Source of the DNA: Holothuria scabra
Taxonomy: Eukaryota; Echinodermata; Holothuroidea; Aspidochirotida; Holothuriidae
NCBI GenBank assembly: GCA_037179385.1
Contig: CM074196.1
Location: 31,768,486 to 31,832,485 of the forward strand
Direction: 5' to 3'
DNA: 64,000 nucleotides
Shown: positions 47,241 to 59,236 of the stretch, piece by piece
How positions within the stretch are numbered: position 1 is the first letter of the stretch
Layout of the letters: the number at the start of each line of letters is the position of its first letter
Program-made: the position numbers and the translations under genes
The notes under the pieces: generated by a model
What the model was told of the DNA's origin: nothing
Seen by the model: the letters and a program-made list of their open reading frames with translations, nothing else
Databases searched by the model: none

Positions 47241-48599
47241 CTCAGACTCATTAATGTAATGCATGATAAGTAGCAGATTGGCATCGGGACGAATTGCTTA
47301 ATTTACTTCCAAGTTTAATGTTAAAGTTAATGGCATGCTCTTGATATGCAGGTATGTGAAAAGCAGTTTTTCCGTTACAATACTATTATACAAGGTCATA
47401 ACAGAATGAAATCCTAATGAGGACGCTGTAACTCGGAAATTAATTTTGTGCCAAGTCAGTTAGTGTTGTATAGATAAGGGTCAACGAACCATACTTTAAA
47501 TTGCCATGACATTAACTAGAAGTTAAACTTCTCATATCGAATTTGCTTGTCAGCAGTCAGAAGGCGTATTTATACACAGGAAAAACTTGCTCATCAAGGA
47601 ATTGTTTATTTCATTGGATTGGTCAATATTAGCGATCATTTAATAGCTAAATACAAAAAAGACAGTAATATCTATTTACATCTAACACAAAGTTTAGAAG
47701 GAAGTAATTAGAATGGAAACCCTATAGCGTCAGCACTTTCCTTTATTTGTTATCCAGTAACTTAAGTTACAGATGATGGTGTTTACCTTATAAGGAAGCG
47801 GATTAACACTTATAGCAGAAACTGGTGATTAAAAACTTGTTATGTCATTGTTGCGAAACAATTGCATATTCATGTTTCTCTTTTTTATGTTGGACACTCG
47901 CGGTAACTACGTAAACAATATCTAGACAAAAACAAATACACCTACAAGCGTTAGCGGCGCCTATCGGGGACATGCACAATTCACTAGTAAAGAGGGAAAT
48001 TCTGTTCCTCCTAGTCAATCGGGGATAATCACATGATAAACACCAGGAAACTTGGTTTACTGAAGAATCTCCGTTTCGTGGGGTATCCCCAGTTACTATG
48101 GATTTTTTCATGTGTATATCCCCGGTTGACACTAGTCTTGTGTTAAGAAGATAATGGTGTATTTTCTAGTGACTTATTGTAAAGTCTCATACCTACAGCC
48201 AGCCCTCATTCCAATTTCTGATTCTAACTGTTAACCCATAATGAACGAAACTTACAGTCTAGACGGCAAGCGCCCTCATTATGTAAAAATCTGAGAAGTG
48301 GAAAATTTACTAACGTCTTGACCAAGACAAGGTTGACCCCAGAACTGCTAGATAACATAAAAGATATTTCCAACTTTTCCTGTCATTTCACTCTCCATAC
48401 CTTATCAAAACTCGCCACACCCAACCTTTCTGCAATTCATCACACCCTGCCTATCCCTTTCTATCCATTCAAAAACCAATCCTACCCTCCCCCACATCTT
48501 TCCTACCTTTCTTCGTAATGGTAGTGGCTTTGTCAGACTAGATAATTCAGGGTGAACTTAGTAATTCTCTAATAGGATGATAAGTGTGCATCCATTCTA

Positions 48600-48838
48600 T
48601 TGTTTGTTAATTCACTCCGCAAATAGTGAAATTTATTCAGAGGAGAGTGAAAATTCACTTTTTAACGAGTGCCAGCAGGAATCACTCTTTTTTAAGAGTG
48701 ATTCTGTAGGCATTCCATCAAGAATGAAATTTCACTCTTTTTGCAGTGAATTTCCTCTCTTATGGAGTGAACTTTGTAGCCTTCAGGCCCTTCACTCCTC
48801 TAACGAGTGGAATTCGACTACTTCTATTTTTATATTGT
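48600..48838. repeat. Repeat family E, copy 3
   Basis: AGTGAAATTTATTCAGAGGA, GCAGGAATCACTCTTTTTTA, AGAATGAAATTTCACTCTTT and CTAACGAGTGGAATTC follow the order of copies 1 and 2. Lies about 880 bp before exon 2 of gene 2. Confidence 0.65.
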
Positions 48839-49715
48839 AGCTCCCAAGATTGGATGCCATGGAATAGCGTGATTAGACTTTAGTTTCCATATCTTGAGTG
48901 TGAATAATATTTATCACTCATCAACCTTTATTTCAAAACACTAAATTACACTCCGTAATTCCGCCAAGAGAGGTAATGGGGAATTTAGTAACTCCAATGA
49001 AATTAAAGGAAGCATAATATCCTCTCTTTTTGCCTATAGTACGTTTTGAAGATTACTCCCCAAATAAGTTCCTTCACAATCACGTTGTGTACTACCTTAA
49101 GAAATTATAAGAACAAAAAAAAGGAAAATGAAATATATAAACATGTTTCTGCATTTTCTCCAACCCCTACCTCTTTCACAATCCTGACATCCCTACCTGA
49201 GAGCAAGGGGTATGTGGGGAAATTACCGAGAAAATTCTATCCAGATCTCGACAATACAGCTCGCGCACTCGCCGTTGGCCATTAACATAAATGGTGAACT
49301 TCCTTAATTCTAACATTTACCACTTTGGCAAGTGATCCTTTACCCTATCCAAATGAGTTTAATCCTGCTCGCCACATTGTTGTTTGGATTTAAGATTTTT
49401 ATTGAGACCTGATTGTATCACCGTCTTTTTTCTCACACTCGATATTTCGTTGAAATCGATTGCTATAATTCGTAACTCGATTCAAAGTTCAAATATCATA
49501 GGTCCAATTTTAAACTTAATGAAGCTAAACGTTACTTTATTCCAGTCTTTTTTTACCCAATCATCTGGTCCATTCCTTTCTGACTCACTTGCGGGTCAAA
49601 CTGACCCAGGCCGCGTAACAGTGTACAACCGTAAGAGTTTCCTTTTAGAAGAAAGCTGTATTAATTCCTGTATTTTTCATGATGATAATCCGTTATTTCT
49701 TCTTTTCTTTTGAAG

Positions 49716-49852
49716 GCTGCTAGTTGGCGCACCCCACTCACGTGCACTTGATACTGATGACATCAAAAGAGAGGGCGCTTTTTACAAATGTGAAATAGAT
49801 GACATGACCTACGCTGAACCATGTGATGTAATCGAACTGGACTCAGAAACAG
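49716..49852 (+). CDS. Integrin alpha chain, exon 2 (gene 2)
   Basis: Encodes residues 59-105 of the gene 2 product. The exon opens with LLVGAP, the hallmark of integrin alpha blade 1, followed by GAFYKC and a second cysteine 11 residues later (Cys84, Cys95), the pair that forms the usual blade-1 disulfide. The acceptor is preceded by a T/C-rich tract (TTTCTTCTTTTCTTTTGAAG) and the donor is AG|GTAAAT. The exon is 137 nt: it receives two codon bases from exon 1 and donates one to exon 3, and the frame stays open through all three exons. The sequence pattern LLVGAP...G(A/G)xYxC...C is closest to alpha3/6/7-type chains as I remember them, but similar text also occurs in RGD-binding chains. Confidence 0.9.
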
Positions 49853-50073
49853 GTAAATACTTGGTCATTTACAGGTATTTGTAGAATTATGTAGAACCAT
49901 TCGTTTCCAAGCAGCCAAGGTGATAACACAATCATAATGTCAAGAACTACGGCACCCTCCAATGACATTTCCAGTCGAAAGTTGATGACCTCTAAGTGAC
50001 TTAAACTTCAATCCCTGACATCACTGTATACGTCCCTTTTCCTAGCTCTGTCCCTGATCAGCCGTCCCCCTTC

Positions 50074-50118
50074 CACACCCCCCCCCCACACACAAACATA
50101 CACACACACACACACACT
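50074..50118. repeat. C-rich run and (CA)n microsatellite
   Basis: CACCCCCCCCCC followed by interrupted CA units; a second CACACACGCGCGCGCG tract lies at 50260-50288. Confidence 0.85.
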
Positions 50119-50307
50119 CATACATGTTGTTTTTACACACAACCTGATGACCCCATTGTGTTTTCCTTTGTTCCTGCTTCCTTAACACTAACCTTTACAA
50201 TAGACTGTCTATTGTTTGGACAAGAGAGGACTCCAAAAATCTATTGAATTTCCATTACGCACACACGCGCGCGCGCGCGCTCACACACTCACCTACTTGT
50301 TCCATGG

Positions 50308-50691
50308 AAGTGGGTCTTGATCTACCGAGGTAGATCAAACTCTAATGGGAACGCACGTCAACAACACTCACTGAAGATCAAAATCAACCGATTTTGATCG
50401 ACGCACCAAGGTAGATCAGATCGACCGTGCTGGATCAAAGTTTTTAATGGGAACACAATCGTTTGATCAAGTGGCACACCGGATCTCCGGTGTATTTATT
50501 TATGATTATGCAATGCAACGTAATGTGAGTTTCAAACGTTGGTGCCCTTTTTGCACTTTCCGCATTGTGTTCATATCGCAAGTTGATCTACCTCTCTCAC
50601 TCAAATGGGAACGCAACCCTGGATCAAGGTAATTAATGTTGATCTACCTCTGTAGATCAAGATACATTTCGCTGGATCAAGTGGGAACACT
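50308..50691. mobile_element. GATC-rich MITE
   Basis: Outer arms GTGGGTCTTGATCTACCGAG GTAGATCAA and TTGATCTACCTCTGTAGATC AAG...GTGGGAACAC are inverted, and each arm is itself a near-palindrome. AATGGGAACGCA, GCTGGATCAA and GATCTACCTC words recur through the body. No coding sequence. Confidence 0.6.
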
Positions 50692-51889
50692 GTTCTTGTT
50701 CTCGCCACTATATCATTTAATCTTGGAATACTCTGAATGTTGAATATTTTATGCACGGTCGACCTATTATTCCCAGCATTTTTTGAAATCTAATGTTATT
50801 GGTGATAAAATAATTCACAGAGTGGTGGACCTCCTCTCCCCCCACACGCACCGCCGCTGTCTTTCTACAAACAAATGACGTCACGGTTGCTTGGCAACAG
50901 AGGTAATGAGAATCGCTTACATTTCGTCGTCGGTAATGAAATGTAGATTCTATTTCTGCACTCCACGTGGAAAGGGGACATCTCCGGTGCATGCAAAACC
51001 TAACCAAAACGCATGTTCCTGCGCATGCTCTATGTTAACCAGGGACAACCAGTGACATAACCGCGAATAAGTCTATAGATCAATTGGAAAATGTTTGTGT
51101 GGAGTGAAATATGGGCATCTTCACAACTGCAACGATCCTTCATTGTGAATTCGGTAGACTGCAGGGTAACTCCCAGCCGTAAGAATAAAAATGTAGGCAT
51201 TTAAGGCATAGGCATAAGGCAACGTGCCGGCATTAACAGTAATTGGCAAAAGAGTTCACTTAAACATTTTGCCTTGTCGGAAGTGATGAATTCCCCAATT
51301 TGTCTACTTTGTATCACCAATGCTTAAACTATTCCAACAGATTTAAACTGAACCTAAGTATATCATCTATCGTTCAAAAGTTCAAAGGTGAATAGTATTT
51401 TGATAAATACTCGGATACACCGTAACCGAGTTACCGTACTTCCGCGACTGCTGGTACTGATTTAACAATACTGGATGTATGTCAGAGAACCCTCTGATAC
51501 TATGTAAGGTACTGCTTCACATTTAATAATGAAATAATACCCACAGATTGAGGTAACTAATTTCCGATAACATATAGGAAAAACACCCTTTTTGTAATTT
51601 GTATTTTCTCAAGGTGAACGTCAGAGGTTATGTTTCTTTATACATAATACAGTAATAGGGCTACTTAGTCGCGCCAAAGAAAACTTAGTGCCAGTAATTT
51701 GTTATTCCCAGAATCAGTTCAATGGTTCATGCACATAGGAAGCGTTTGTGTTTTGCGTACTTCCTGTCCGCTTCACCTCTTGTGTTTATGAGTAGGCTAA
51801 ATGTCGGAAGCGTCATTTAACCCGGTTCATGACCATCAGGCTGTAGCCATTTCACTTTGTTTGCTTCTGTTTTTGAAGTAGCAGACCTA

Positions 51890-52135
51890 TACTTTGCCAA
51901 GAGCTACTTTTTCTAAAGTCTTCCCGACCCTCTGAGAAAGAGCCGTTAATGGGCGAAACAAAACTTTAAACTGCTTCCCAGAGAAGCTATACGTCCACTG
52001 AAGGACAACACTTGACCGACCTCACCGCCCTCAGACCATTTGTATCACTGGTCTGTCATTTATATGGCTCCATTCTAGACTCGATGAAACGAATAGATAC
52101 TACACATGATCTTATACAAAAGGCCGAAAAGCGAT
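51890..52135 (-). mobile_element. U2 snRNA-headed SINE, copy 1
   Basis: On the minus strand the element begins at 52135 with ATCGCTTTTCGGCCTTTTG and follows U2 snRNA nucleotides 1-45 to 52091 with five mismatches, including the branch-site-pairing GTAGTA. The body then runs GACCAGTGATACAAATGGTC, GTGAGGTCGGTCAAGTGTTG, GAAGCAGTTTAAAGTTTTG, GGGTCGGGAAGACTTTAG. U2 is cut after nucleotide 45, so this is a SINE or retro-pseudogene and not a functional snRNA gene. Confidence 0.7.
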
Positions 52136-52139
52136 GAAC

Positions 52140-52365
52140 AAACTTTTCTTAAGTCCTCCAGACCCTCTGGTAAAGGACCCTTCGGCGAAACCAAACTTCA
52201 ACTGCTTCCCGAAGAAGCTATTACGTCCACTGAAGGACAATACGTGACGAACCTCACGGCCCTCAGACCATTTACATTATTGGTCTGTCATGTATGACTC
52301 CATTCTAGACTGGATGTAAAGAACAGAAAATACACATGATCTTAGCCAAAAGGTTGAGAAGCGAT
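52140..52365 (-). mobile_element. U2 snRNA-headed SINE, copy 2
   Basis: Begins at 52365 with ATCGCTTCTCAACCTTTTGG and follows U2 1-45 to 52321 with five mismatches; it shares with copy 1 the change from ATCAAGTGTA to ATCATGTGTA. The body has the same order of words as copy 1 (GGTCTGAGGGCCGTGAGGTT, AGCTTCTTCGGGAAGCAG). It lies head-to-tail with copy 1, 4 bp apart. Confidence 0.75.
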
Positions 52366-53143
52366 GATTTTATGAGTGGGCAACATTTCTACAATGTTTA
52401 CCGATTGACATGAAGTCGTTGCCGAAGGGAATATTACCCAAACTAATTTAACTCGAAAGCTAAATCCTACAAATCGGCTCAATTTTCCATAACCGACAAA
52501 TGTTTCATGGTATTTCAAATAATTTGGATACAGCAGAGTGAGAAATTAAGAAGGACACAATTAAAAGATCACTTAGACCGTTACCATATTTGACGTTTGG
52601 TTGAAAGCTAAAATTATCTAAGCCAACTTTAAGAGAGTTTCCTCTTTAAATATGACTGAATAATCTTTTCATGCATTGATGCCTACGTGGAAGAACACAA
52701 ATGTATTGTTATGCATACTCAAATTTTATTGAGGAAACGTTTAACTTGGTTGGAGATTCTTTGGCCAGTGTTACTTTAGTTTAAACGGTCCACGTTTTAA
52801 AGAAATTGAGGCTCTTTTAAATCTTTTTCGTGAAAGTTAGTGTAAGAGCCGTTGCCATTGTATTTCAGCTCGGTCATCACACTTTCGTATCGTGTTATGA
52901 GCAGTTCATCATGTCACTGCGGATGGAATGTTTTTTTTTTATTTATGAGGTCACTATATCTAACTTTCCACCTTCAAAACGAATCCTGCCAGAAGATTTT
53001 TAGGTGATTGTAAATTTAACATGAGAAATTTCACTCGTTTTTGTTTTTCTGTGGTGGTATGATGTTGCAAAACGGATTGCCTACAGTCTTTTTCATCTTT
53101 ATACAACTATCGTTCAAACTCGGGTAACAAACGGTATTATCTA

Positions 53144-53216
53144 ACATGACGTGACATGGCGTAGCATCACGTGACGTGACGTAACGTGACGTGGCGTGAG
53201 TGACGTGACGTGACAT
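53144..53216. repeat. (GTGAC)n tract rich in ACGT cores
   Basis: Irregular GTGAC / GTAAC / GTGGC units. It includes CACGTGACGTGACGTAACGT and TGACGTGACGTGAC, and so has many overlapping ACGT cores and an E-box CACGTG. A minus-strand frame with SRHVTHATSRYVTSRD is a repeat artefact. Confidence 0.85.
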
Positions 53217-53702
53217 AACTAACATAACACTGCGTACCTCATCATCTTCTGTTCCTCACATTAAAAGTTAACGCCGGTTACATTAAAAAACACGTCTTAT
53301 ATTAAGATTTCGTTGCTTGCATTTCTCTGTTTAATTTCCAGAGGCAGAAATCTTTAACAAGGTGAAAGTATTTGTTTCAAATCTTTTGTTGCTTTCCTTT
53401 GTATTTCATTTTGTGTTTCATACCTAGGGTCAACAGCAGACTATAGCCTGAGGGAAGTGTGAAATTGACAAGCTGAATAGCTAGTTTAAGTCCGCCGGAT
53501 TCCATATGGAAATTTCTTAATTTTTTACCCGATATTACTCATAGAACATAATCTTCATCATAAAAGAAAAAGCCAGTCTGTATTTATTTCCCGTGAAATA
53601 ATTTCATAACGATGTGAACGGCGTCACAAGTCTCTGAGAGAAAGAATGCCTATTTTACGGAAACTTGGATGTCAAACATTTATTTTGTATTATTATTACC
53701 AC

Positions 53703-54845
53703 TAGCGTAGCCAGCGGGGGGCAGGGGGGCAGAGTGCCCCCCACAGAAATTTTGGGGACGCGATGGGCGATGTTGAAAAAATGAAGGAGAGCAAAAAAAA
53801 TAAATAAATAAATTGAAAAAAGATAAACGGCAAGAGGAGGGAGGGAATCGTGGGCATTTTTTACAGTTTTTCGAGGGGAGGGGGGGAGGGAAGCTCTTAG
53901 TCGTTACGATAAAGCATGCAGTCCCCGACGGCGGCTAGTGTCCCCGATGGTTTACCTGTTTTTTGCTCTTAAGGGACAATTTCCCTAATAAGAACCCCAA
54001 ATTTTCGGCGCGCTACGAGCGCTGTAGATTCACTCCAGTTTTTTTTAATAATTCCATTCCACATATCTAGAGAGTGTTATGTCAACCTTACCAAGAACCA
54101 GGGAGGCAGAGTACACAGGTTATTTAGAGGTCTTAAATTTCATCCCATATCACAAAGCCTAGTTGCTGTTCTCTTGTGTGTGTCATGCGATAGGTCAGTT
54201 GGTGAGCGACTCACGGACAGACAGAGCATAGTTTGGTTATTTTATCGGGTATTCCAGGTGTTTTCGATGCAATGTATGTTATCCCCGATACGGTCTACGC
54301 TTCGCTCCCTCAAGAAAATGCCACACCCCAGTGGCGGCGATGGAAAATGAAAAAGTGGGGGCTAAAGGTATGTGCAGCCCCTCAATATTTGTCAAGTGCT
54401 CCAATTAAGAAGCGGAGAGGATTTCAAAGTTGGGCTGCACATATTCTTGCTCTGAACACTCGGGAAGTGCCGTTTCCGGCCATCTGAGAGGTTTTTAAAA
54501 CCAAAAAATTTCCTGGTTCGCTCCGCACCAATCGATGGTAGAGCTCCGCTTAGAAACATATATTGACATTTTTTATAGATTGTTTTTGTTTTTGTTTTTT
54601 GTTTTTTGCATTAATTGAGAAATTTCAGAAATGAGATCCATTTCCAGGTTGGGAACATGCAGCATAAAACACTCGGGAAGTGCCGTTTCCTGCCATCTGA
54701 GGGGTTTCTAAAACCAAAAATTTTCTTGTACGCTCCGCGCCAACCGATGGTGGCGCTCCGCATAGATAGTCCTGTCGGTCAAGATTGGGGACGATGAGTC
54801 GACTTTGCCCCCCCCCCCCCACAAGAAAATCCCGGCTACGCCCTG
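53703..54845. mobile_element. Possible larger hAT-like family N element with internal duplication
   Basis: Starts CACTAGCGTAGCCAGCGGGG and ends AATCCCGGCTACGCCCTG. Inside, ACTCGGGAAGTGCCGTTTCC, CATCTGAG, GGTTTCTAAAACCAAAAA and CGCTCCGC occur twice (54458-54560 and 54670-54765), a ~210-bp-period duplication. No convincing target duplication or transposase. Confidence 0.4.
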
Positions 54846-54922
54846 AATTTATTACGTTCACCGATAATCAGTTTTACTGATGATCTCTAACTGCATCACG
54901 GTGGACACTAATATTACACAAG

Positions 54923-55160
54923 TTCAAGGGCAAATGCCCCGACTTGGAAGAAGTGTAGTAGACTGTGCAGCTTGATTGGTTCGTAAGAGTCATGTGACAA
55001 CATTTTTTCTCCTCAAATGTGAACTTAACGAGGAGTAACTGTTGGGTTTAATTTCAATTTGCAATACTGAAGTCCTAAAATATCATTCAAGATACTTTGA
55101 AGAGGAATAAAAGGAAAATTGTGAGATTTAACTGTCTTTTCAAAACAAGTTTGGGCGACT
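54923..55160. mobile_element. T2/Kolobok-like MITE family D, copy 4
   Basis: AAGGGCAAATGCCCCGACTT at the left and AAAACAAGTTTGGGCGACT at the right; TTTTTTCTCCTCAAATGTGA and ACTTTGAAGAGGAATAAAAG inside. Begins about 80 bp after the preceding hAT-like element. Confidence 0.6.
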
Positions 55161-55390
55161 ATAATTTAAATTTAGTTTTAAATTTACTATTAATTGTGCT
55201 GCAACGTTGATAGTAAAGCATATATTGAGAATGTAGTAGTACTAGTCACCACTAGTCAAAACACTCCTATCTCAGAGTGAAAAGGCCGTATTTACAGTAA
55301 GTAATCAGTATTGGTTAAATTTCCGCCCGATATCATTCAGTGGTGGTTTCGAGACCTGTATGGTATCGCAAAAAACCGACGTGACGGACT

Positions 55391-55585
55391 CTTCCTTGCA
55401 GGCGCGTAGCAAGGATTGTGTCATGGGGAGGGTTTTGGTGTGGGGGGGGGGGGTTCGATGCACGACATGAGGGAAAAGTCTAAAGATAGAGACAAAAACC
55501 GCTATTTTTGGTGTTTTTTGCATTGGGCTGGGTCATGGGGGTTCTAACCCCCAAAACCACCCGTTGCTACGTCACTGCTTCCTTG
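55391..55585. mobile_element. 179-bp hAT-like MITE with perfect 8-bp target duplication
   Basis: CTTCCTTG at 55391-55398 and 55578-55585 flanks an element with ends CAGGCGCGTAGCAAGG and CCGTTGCTACGTCACTG. The interior has G-rich (G12) and CCCCCAAAACC stretches. Perfect flanks suggest a young insertion. Confidence 0.85.
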
Positions 55586-56324
55586 TACCTTTCCTCCCTT
55601 GTCTCGGAGCCTGCCGGAAGGCGTGTCTACGCCATTCTGGGACTGAAAAGTTAGTGGCACCTTAAAATTGTGCAAACATTTGAGTTTAAACTTCAAGAAA
55701 GCCTGAGATTTTACAAATAAATACTCATGTCCCCTTCGTCAAGTGTGATATTCAATCACGTTATAACACTAGCATGTGTATTGAATGGTAAATTATATGT
55801 AGGCATCGAACTTGAAGGATATAACCTCACCCTCGTGTACGACACCTGCTTCTGCCTAGAGTAATGTGTCCTCAATTATGGTATATACAACGATATACCC
55901 TGGTATCAAGGTACTTATTTTTGTGAATTGAATCAGTATAAGTAGTACGATCGTGATCCACGGAGGCTTCCTCTGATGAACATGTTCTATTTTGTTACAT
56001 TTTAATTTGTTTCTTCCTACCCAGCTTGTTTTTGTTGAACCAGATTATAAAGTCACATCTACGATTACTTAAATGGTTGTTCTCACATCCTTAAGTGAGA
56101 TACCACAGTTGTTGTATACCAACACAACATATTGCAGTAGCGCCGTTTCTGGTAATTGAACAACAGGATAATGTTGTTCAATGTATATTAAAGGTTCCTT
56201 CCTACTAACAGGTGTCTAGTATCTTCAAAGTATCTCGGTCTATTTAAATCGGAAGGTCCAATCTTATCTCAATGCATACGCTCTGGGAGATGGGAATTAC
56301 AGCTTGGTCATTTGTGTTCAAAGT

Positions 56325-56530
56325 TCTCTCCGCATGGTCAAGTGCATCCGACTTGCGTACTCGGCCGGAAGGCCGGGAGGTCATGAGTTCGAGTCCTGGC
56401 CTGTTCATACCGAAAACTTTAAAAATGGAATCTACTGCCATTGTACTTGGTGCTCAGTAAAAGCAATGGGTGGGAATAACAAGCCAGTGAACCACAACTG
56501 GAAAACGCCGTGGTCGGTCCGATTTAAAAC
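56325..56530 (+). mobile_element. tRNA-derived SINE, copy 4
   Basis: Head with GGTCAAGTGCATCCGAC, TCGGCCGGAAGGCCGGGAGG and B-box GAGTTCGAGTCCT (56386-56398); body TTCATACCGAAAACTTTAAA, ATGGAATCTACTGCCATTGT, GGTGCTCAGTAAAAGCAATG, AAGCCAGTGAACCACAACTG. This is the clearest complete body in the window. Confidence 0.7.
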
Positions 56531-57006
56531 AATTTGTTAGAAACTGAGCCTTAAAACCTCATCTTACAAACATTCAGCTGTAGCCAATATACCCCGATAT
56601 CCCCGTCTGCCGTACGGCAAGAACTGATTTAAGTAAGGGGCTGGCGCAGAGGTATTCATAATCACAGCTCGTGATTGCGGAAGTTGCCTGTGGTGTCGCT
56701 GTAACGACCCACCTGTGCAGGTTCGTCACCTGGACCAAACCTCTAGAAAGTACTTCCAACACTGTATCCGTAATGCCTCACCCATAATACTCAGTGTATG
56801 TACCATTTGTCTCAGGGAGAAAATTTTCCCTGCCTCTTCCCAGAGACAACGTCCCTACCGTGTAAATAGTTGGTAGTGTATTGTGTATTTTATATAATCA
56901 TTGTATGTAATTTTTCTTCTTATGTCTATTGGCAATTTATTGGCAAATCATTGGTCATTTGTTTAATCCATGTCCCTTTTCAATAGCGTAAAAAGCAGGG
57001 CTATAT

Positions 57007-57348
57007 TTAAAGGGACAACCAGCGAATATGATAGCGAATATACAACTTTTACTAAAACACTTGCATTGTCCTATTTAAATGATTATTTACCAGAATCAAG
57101 AGGAACCATAGAGGTAGCGAAGTCCAAGTGAGAAGGGACGTCAATTCTGTGTTAATTATACTGTTCAATGGAAATGTTGTAATTTTGTTCGGGTAACAAA
57201 CTTTCACTAGTCATTCATACGGTGACTCATCCCAATTTCAGTCCATGATGACCAATTTCCGATCAATTTTTGTTACTTTTAACTCAATGGTGCAGCATTA
57301 TCAGATTATAGTCGTGGCAAACTGGTAAAGCTCTGATTGTCCCTTTAA
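57007..57348. mobile_element. T2/Kolobok-like MITE, single-copy family
   Basis: Ends TTAAAGGGACAACCAG and CTCTGATTGTCCCTTTAA, TTAA on both edges, 342 bp. TTAAAGGGA fits the T2 consensus TTAAAGGRR exactly. No other copy was seen in the window. Confidence 0.7.
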
Positions 57349-58332
57349 GTCTCGTAGTCTGGTAGTAACCCCCCCCGAGGATTTTTTCAACCATCGGGAA
57401 AATCAAAACTTACCATTACATTAATACATTTTAGTGATCCCTGAAGTCACTTCAGGTTAGCAAGTGTAGGTGTATTGTAGTCTGATGTTTGCGACAAGCT
57501 GAACATTATCAGCTAAACCAGTGACGTACGCGTGCGCACGAACTGGGGATGAGTGAGGGAGAGACGCCACCATTCGCTGAATGACACGAGAGTCGGTAAG
57601 GAGGTTAAAAGAGGTTAAAAAACCAGGTATTTTCATTCTCTGGGTCAGACTAGCTGCTCCCTTGATCATTGCGCCGGCTCTTTTCAGATCCAAACCCTCC
57701 CAACCCCTCCCCGTGTGTACACCCCAAAAGACGATTAAAAGAAAGTCTTTTGACATAAAAAAAAATATCGTAAAAGGAAACTCTTGGGCTGGTATGGTAC
57801 TGGAAGTACTTCACATCAGCTTCCAGTATTAGCCCATCCAAAGGTTACTGTCTGAGAGTCATACATGTGAATATGTACTCACCAGTACAAAAATTGAATG
57901 ACATATCTTACATAATCTAAACATAAAAAAGAGATGTTGTAACAGTTGCAATGTGAGATCGTTTATACTTATGTAATAAAATCGTTACTTGCCTTGAGAG
58001 GTTCCTGGAATTTGCGTAGGTGTAAAAGTAGTCAAATTACTAAAAGTCATTTGTTTAACTGTTCTCTGTCTCAAGTTCTATGCTGTGTGATTTATATTGA
58101 TACAATCAATATTTCTCTGTCATTAATGTTTTCAGAATTGATATTTATTTTCATAATCCCTTTGTGCATCTGTTACAGACTTTTTCTCGATTGATTGTCA
58201 AGGAAAACACGTGAATAGTCCATTGAACAGTTCAGTCAAAGTCACTCTCTTGAAAAGAGTATTAAAATTCAAAATGGCGACTGCCGTCCCAAATTTGCAT
58301 ATTAAGAAAATTTTTGTTTAATCAGGGCACTC

Positions 58333-58407
58333 CCGGTCCACGGGGGGACGAAGTCTGTTTGTTCCTACCTAAGGGGGCTGCAACCACAGAGGCGCTTCGC
58401 GGGCTAG
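58333..58407. mobile_element. Foldback family Q, copy 3
   Basis: CCGGTCCACGGGGGGACGAA, GTCTGTTTGTTCC, GGGGGCTGCAACCACAGAGG, CGCTTCGCGGGCTA. The right end is well kept and the left end has decayed. Confidence 0.5.
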
Positions 58408-58995
58408 GTACCTCCCTGAAATTGAAGGTTTACTCCAACTTAAATAAGAAGAGTGAAACAGGTAGGGGATGTTTAAACCAGTCTCCTCATTGACGGAGGA
58501 GTTGTAAAATGAATACCACACAACCCCTTAGTTTTCATGATAACTTTACAAGGATTTATTTGGGACAGTATACATCACACAGCAAGTCGAGGGCTTTGTT
58601 GGAAGGCTAAAAACAAAAGAACATGTTTGGGGGGTTTCTTCCGAAACTCGTAGACCTATATACCCATGATTCTTCAGCGAAAACCTTCGACCGTGGACTT
58701 CAGTATGCGTCAGCTGGTATGCTAAATGAGAAAGCATGCATAGTGGTCACTTTTGACCTATGAGTTCACTATATAATCGGTACTTGGATATTGATGGGCC
58801 AATGCAGCTAGTCGAGGCACCGCCCCCTCCCTGTGAGATTTAGTTTAATCAAAATAACTTGAGGTTAGGGCGAATGTTTCCACGTTTTAAGGCAGAGAGT
58901 TAGCAGGCAAATGGGAAAGAGCGAATGACGCGATGGAAACTTAAGACGATAAACTGAAAACCCATTCACCTTCTTCTCAGCATGTATCATCGTTT

Positions 58996-59083
58996 GAATT
59001 TTTCTGGGATTTTTTCAAATATTTGAATTTACTGGGGTATTTGAATTTACTGGGACATTTGAATCTACTGGGATTTTTTCTAC
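58996..59083. repeat. Short tandem repeat, ~20-bp unit
   Basis: ATTTGAATTTACTGGG(G/A) and close variants occur about four times, ending about 150 bp before the exon 3 acceptor of gene 2. Confidence 0.75.
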
Positions 59084-59236
59084 TTTTTTACTTGATTACA
59101 TTTGTGGGAGTTCTATATTATGTTGATACGACACAATTTGTCTTGTTGTCTAAGGTCTTTCGGTGATTAAAACTGTTTTATCGAAGACTTGGTTTAAAAG
59201 TTACACTTTCACCTTCTTTAATCTCTTCTCTCATAG

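Larger units (their letters stand above)
49853..59236 (+). other. Intron 2 of integrin gene 2 (9.4 kb): overview
   Basis: Runs from the GTAAAT donor at 49853 to the CTCATAG acceptor ending at 59236. Outside the repeats listed separately, I see nothing in 49853-50073, 50692-51889, 52366-53143, 53217-53702, 55586-56324, 56531-57006, 57349-58332 and 58408-58995. Confidence 0.75.

Noticed and set aside
52091..52135. U2 snRNA gene
   Set aside because: Only the first 45 nucleotides are present, with mismatches in the conserved 5' region, and the same unrelated body follows in two copies.
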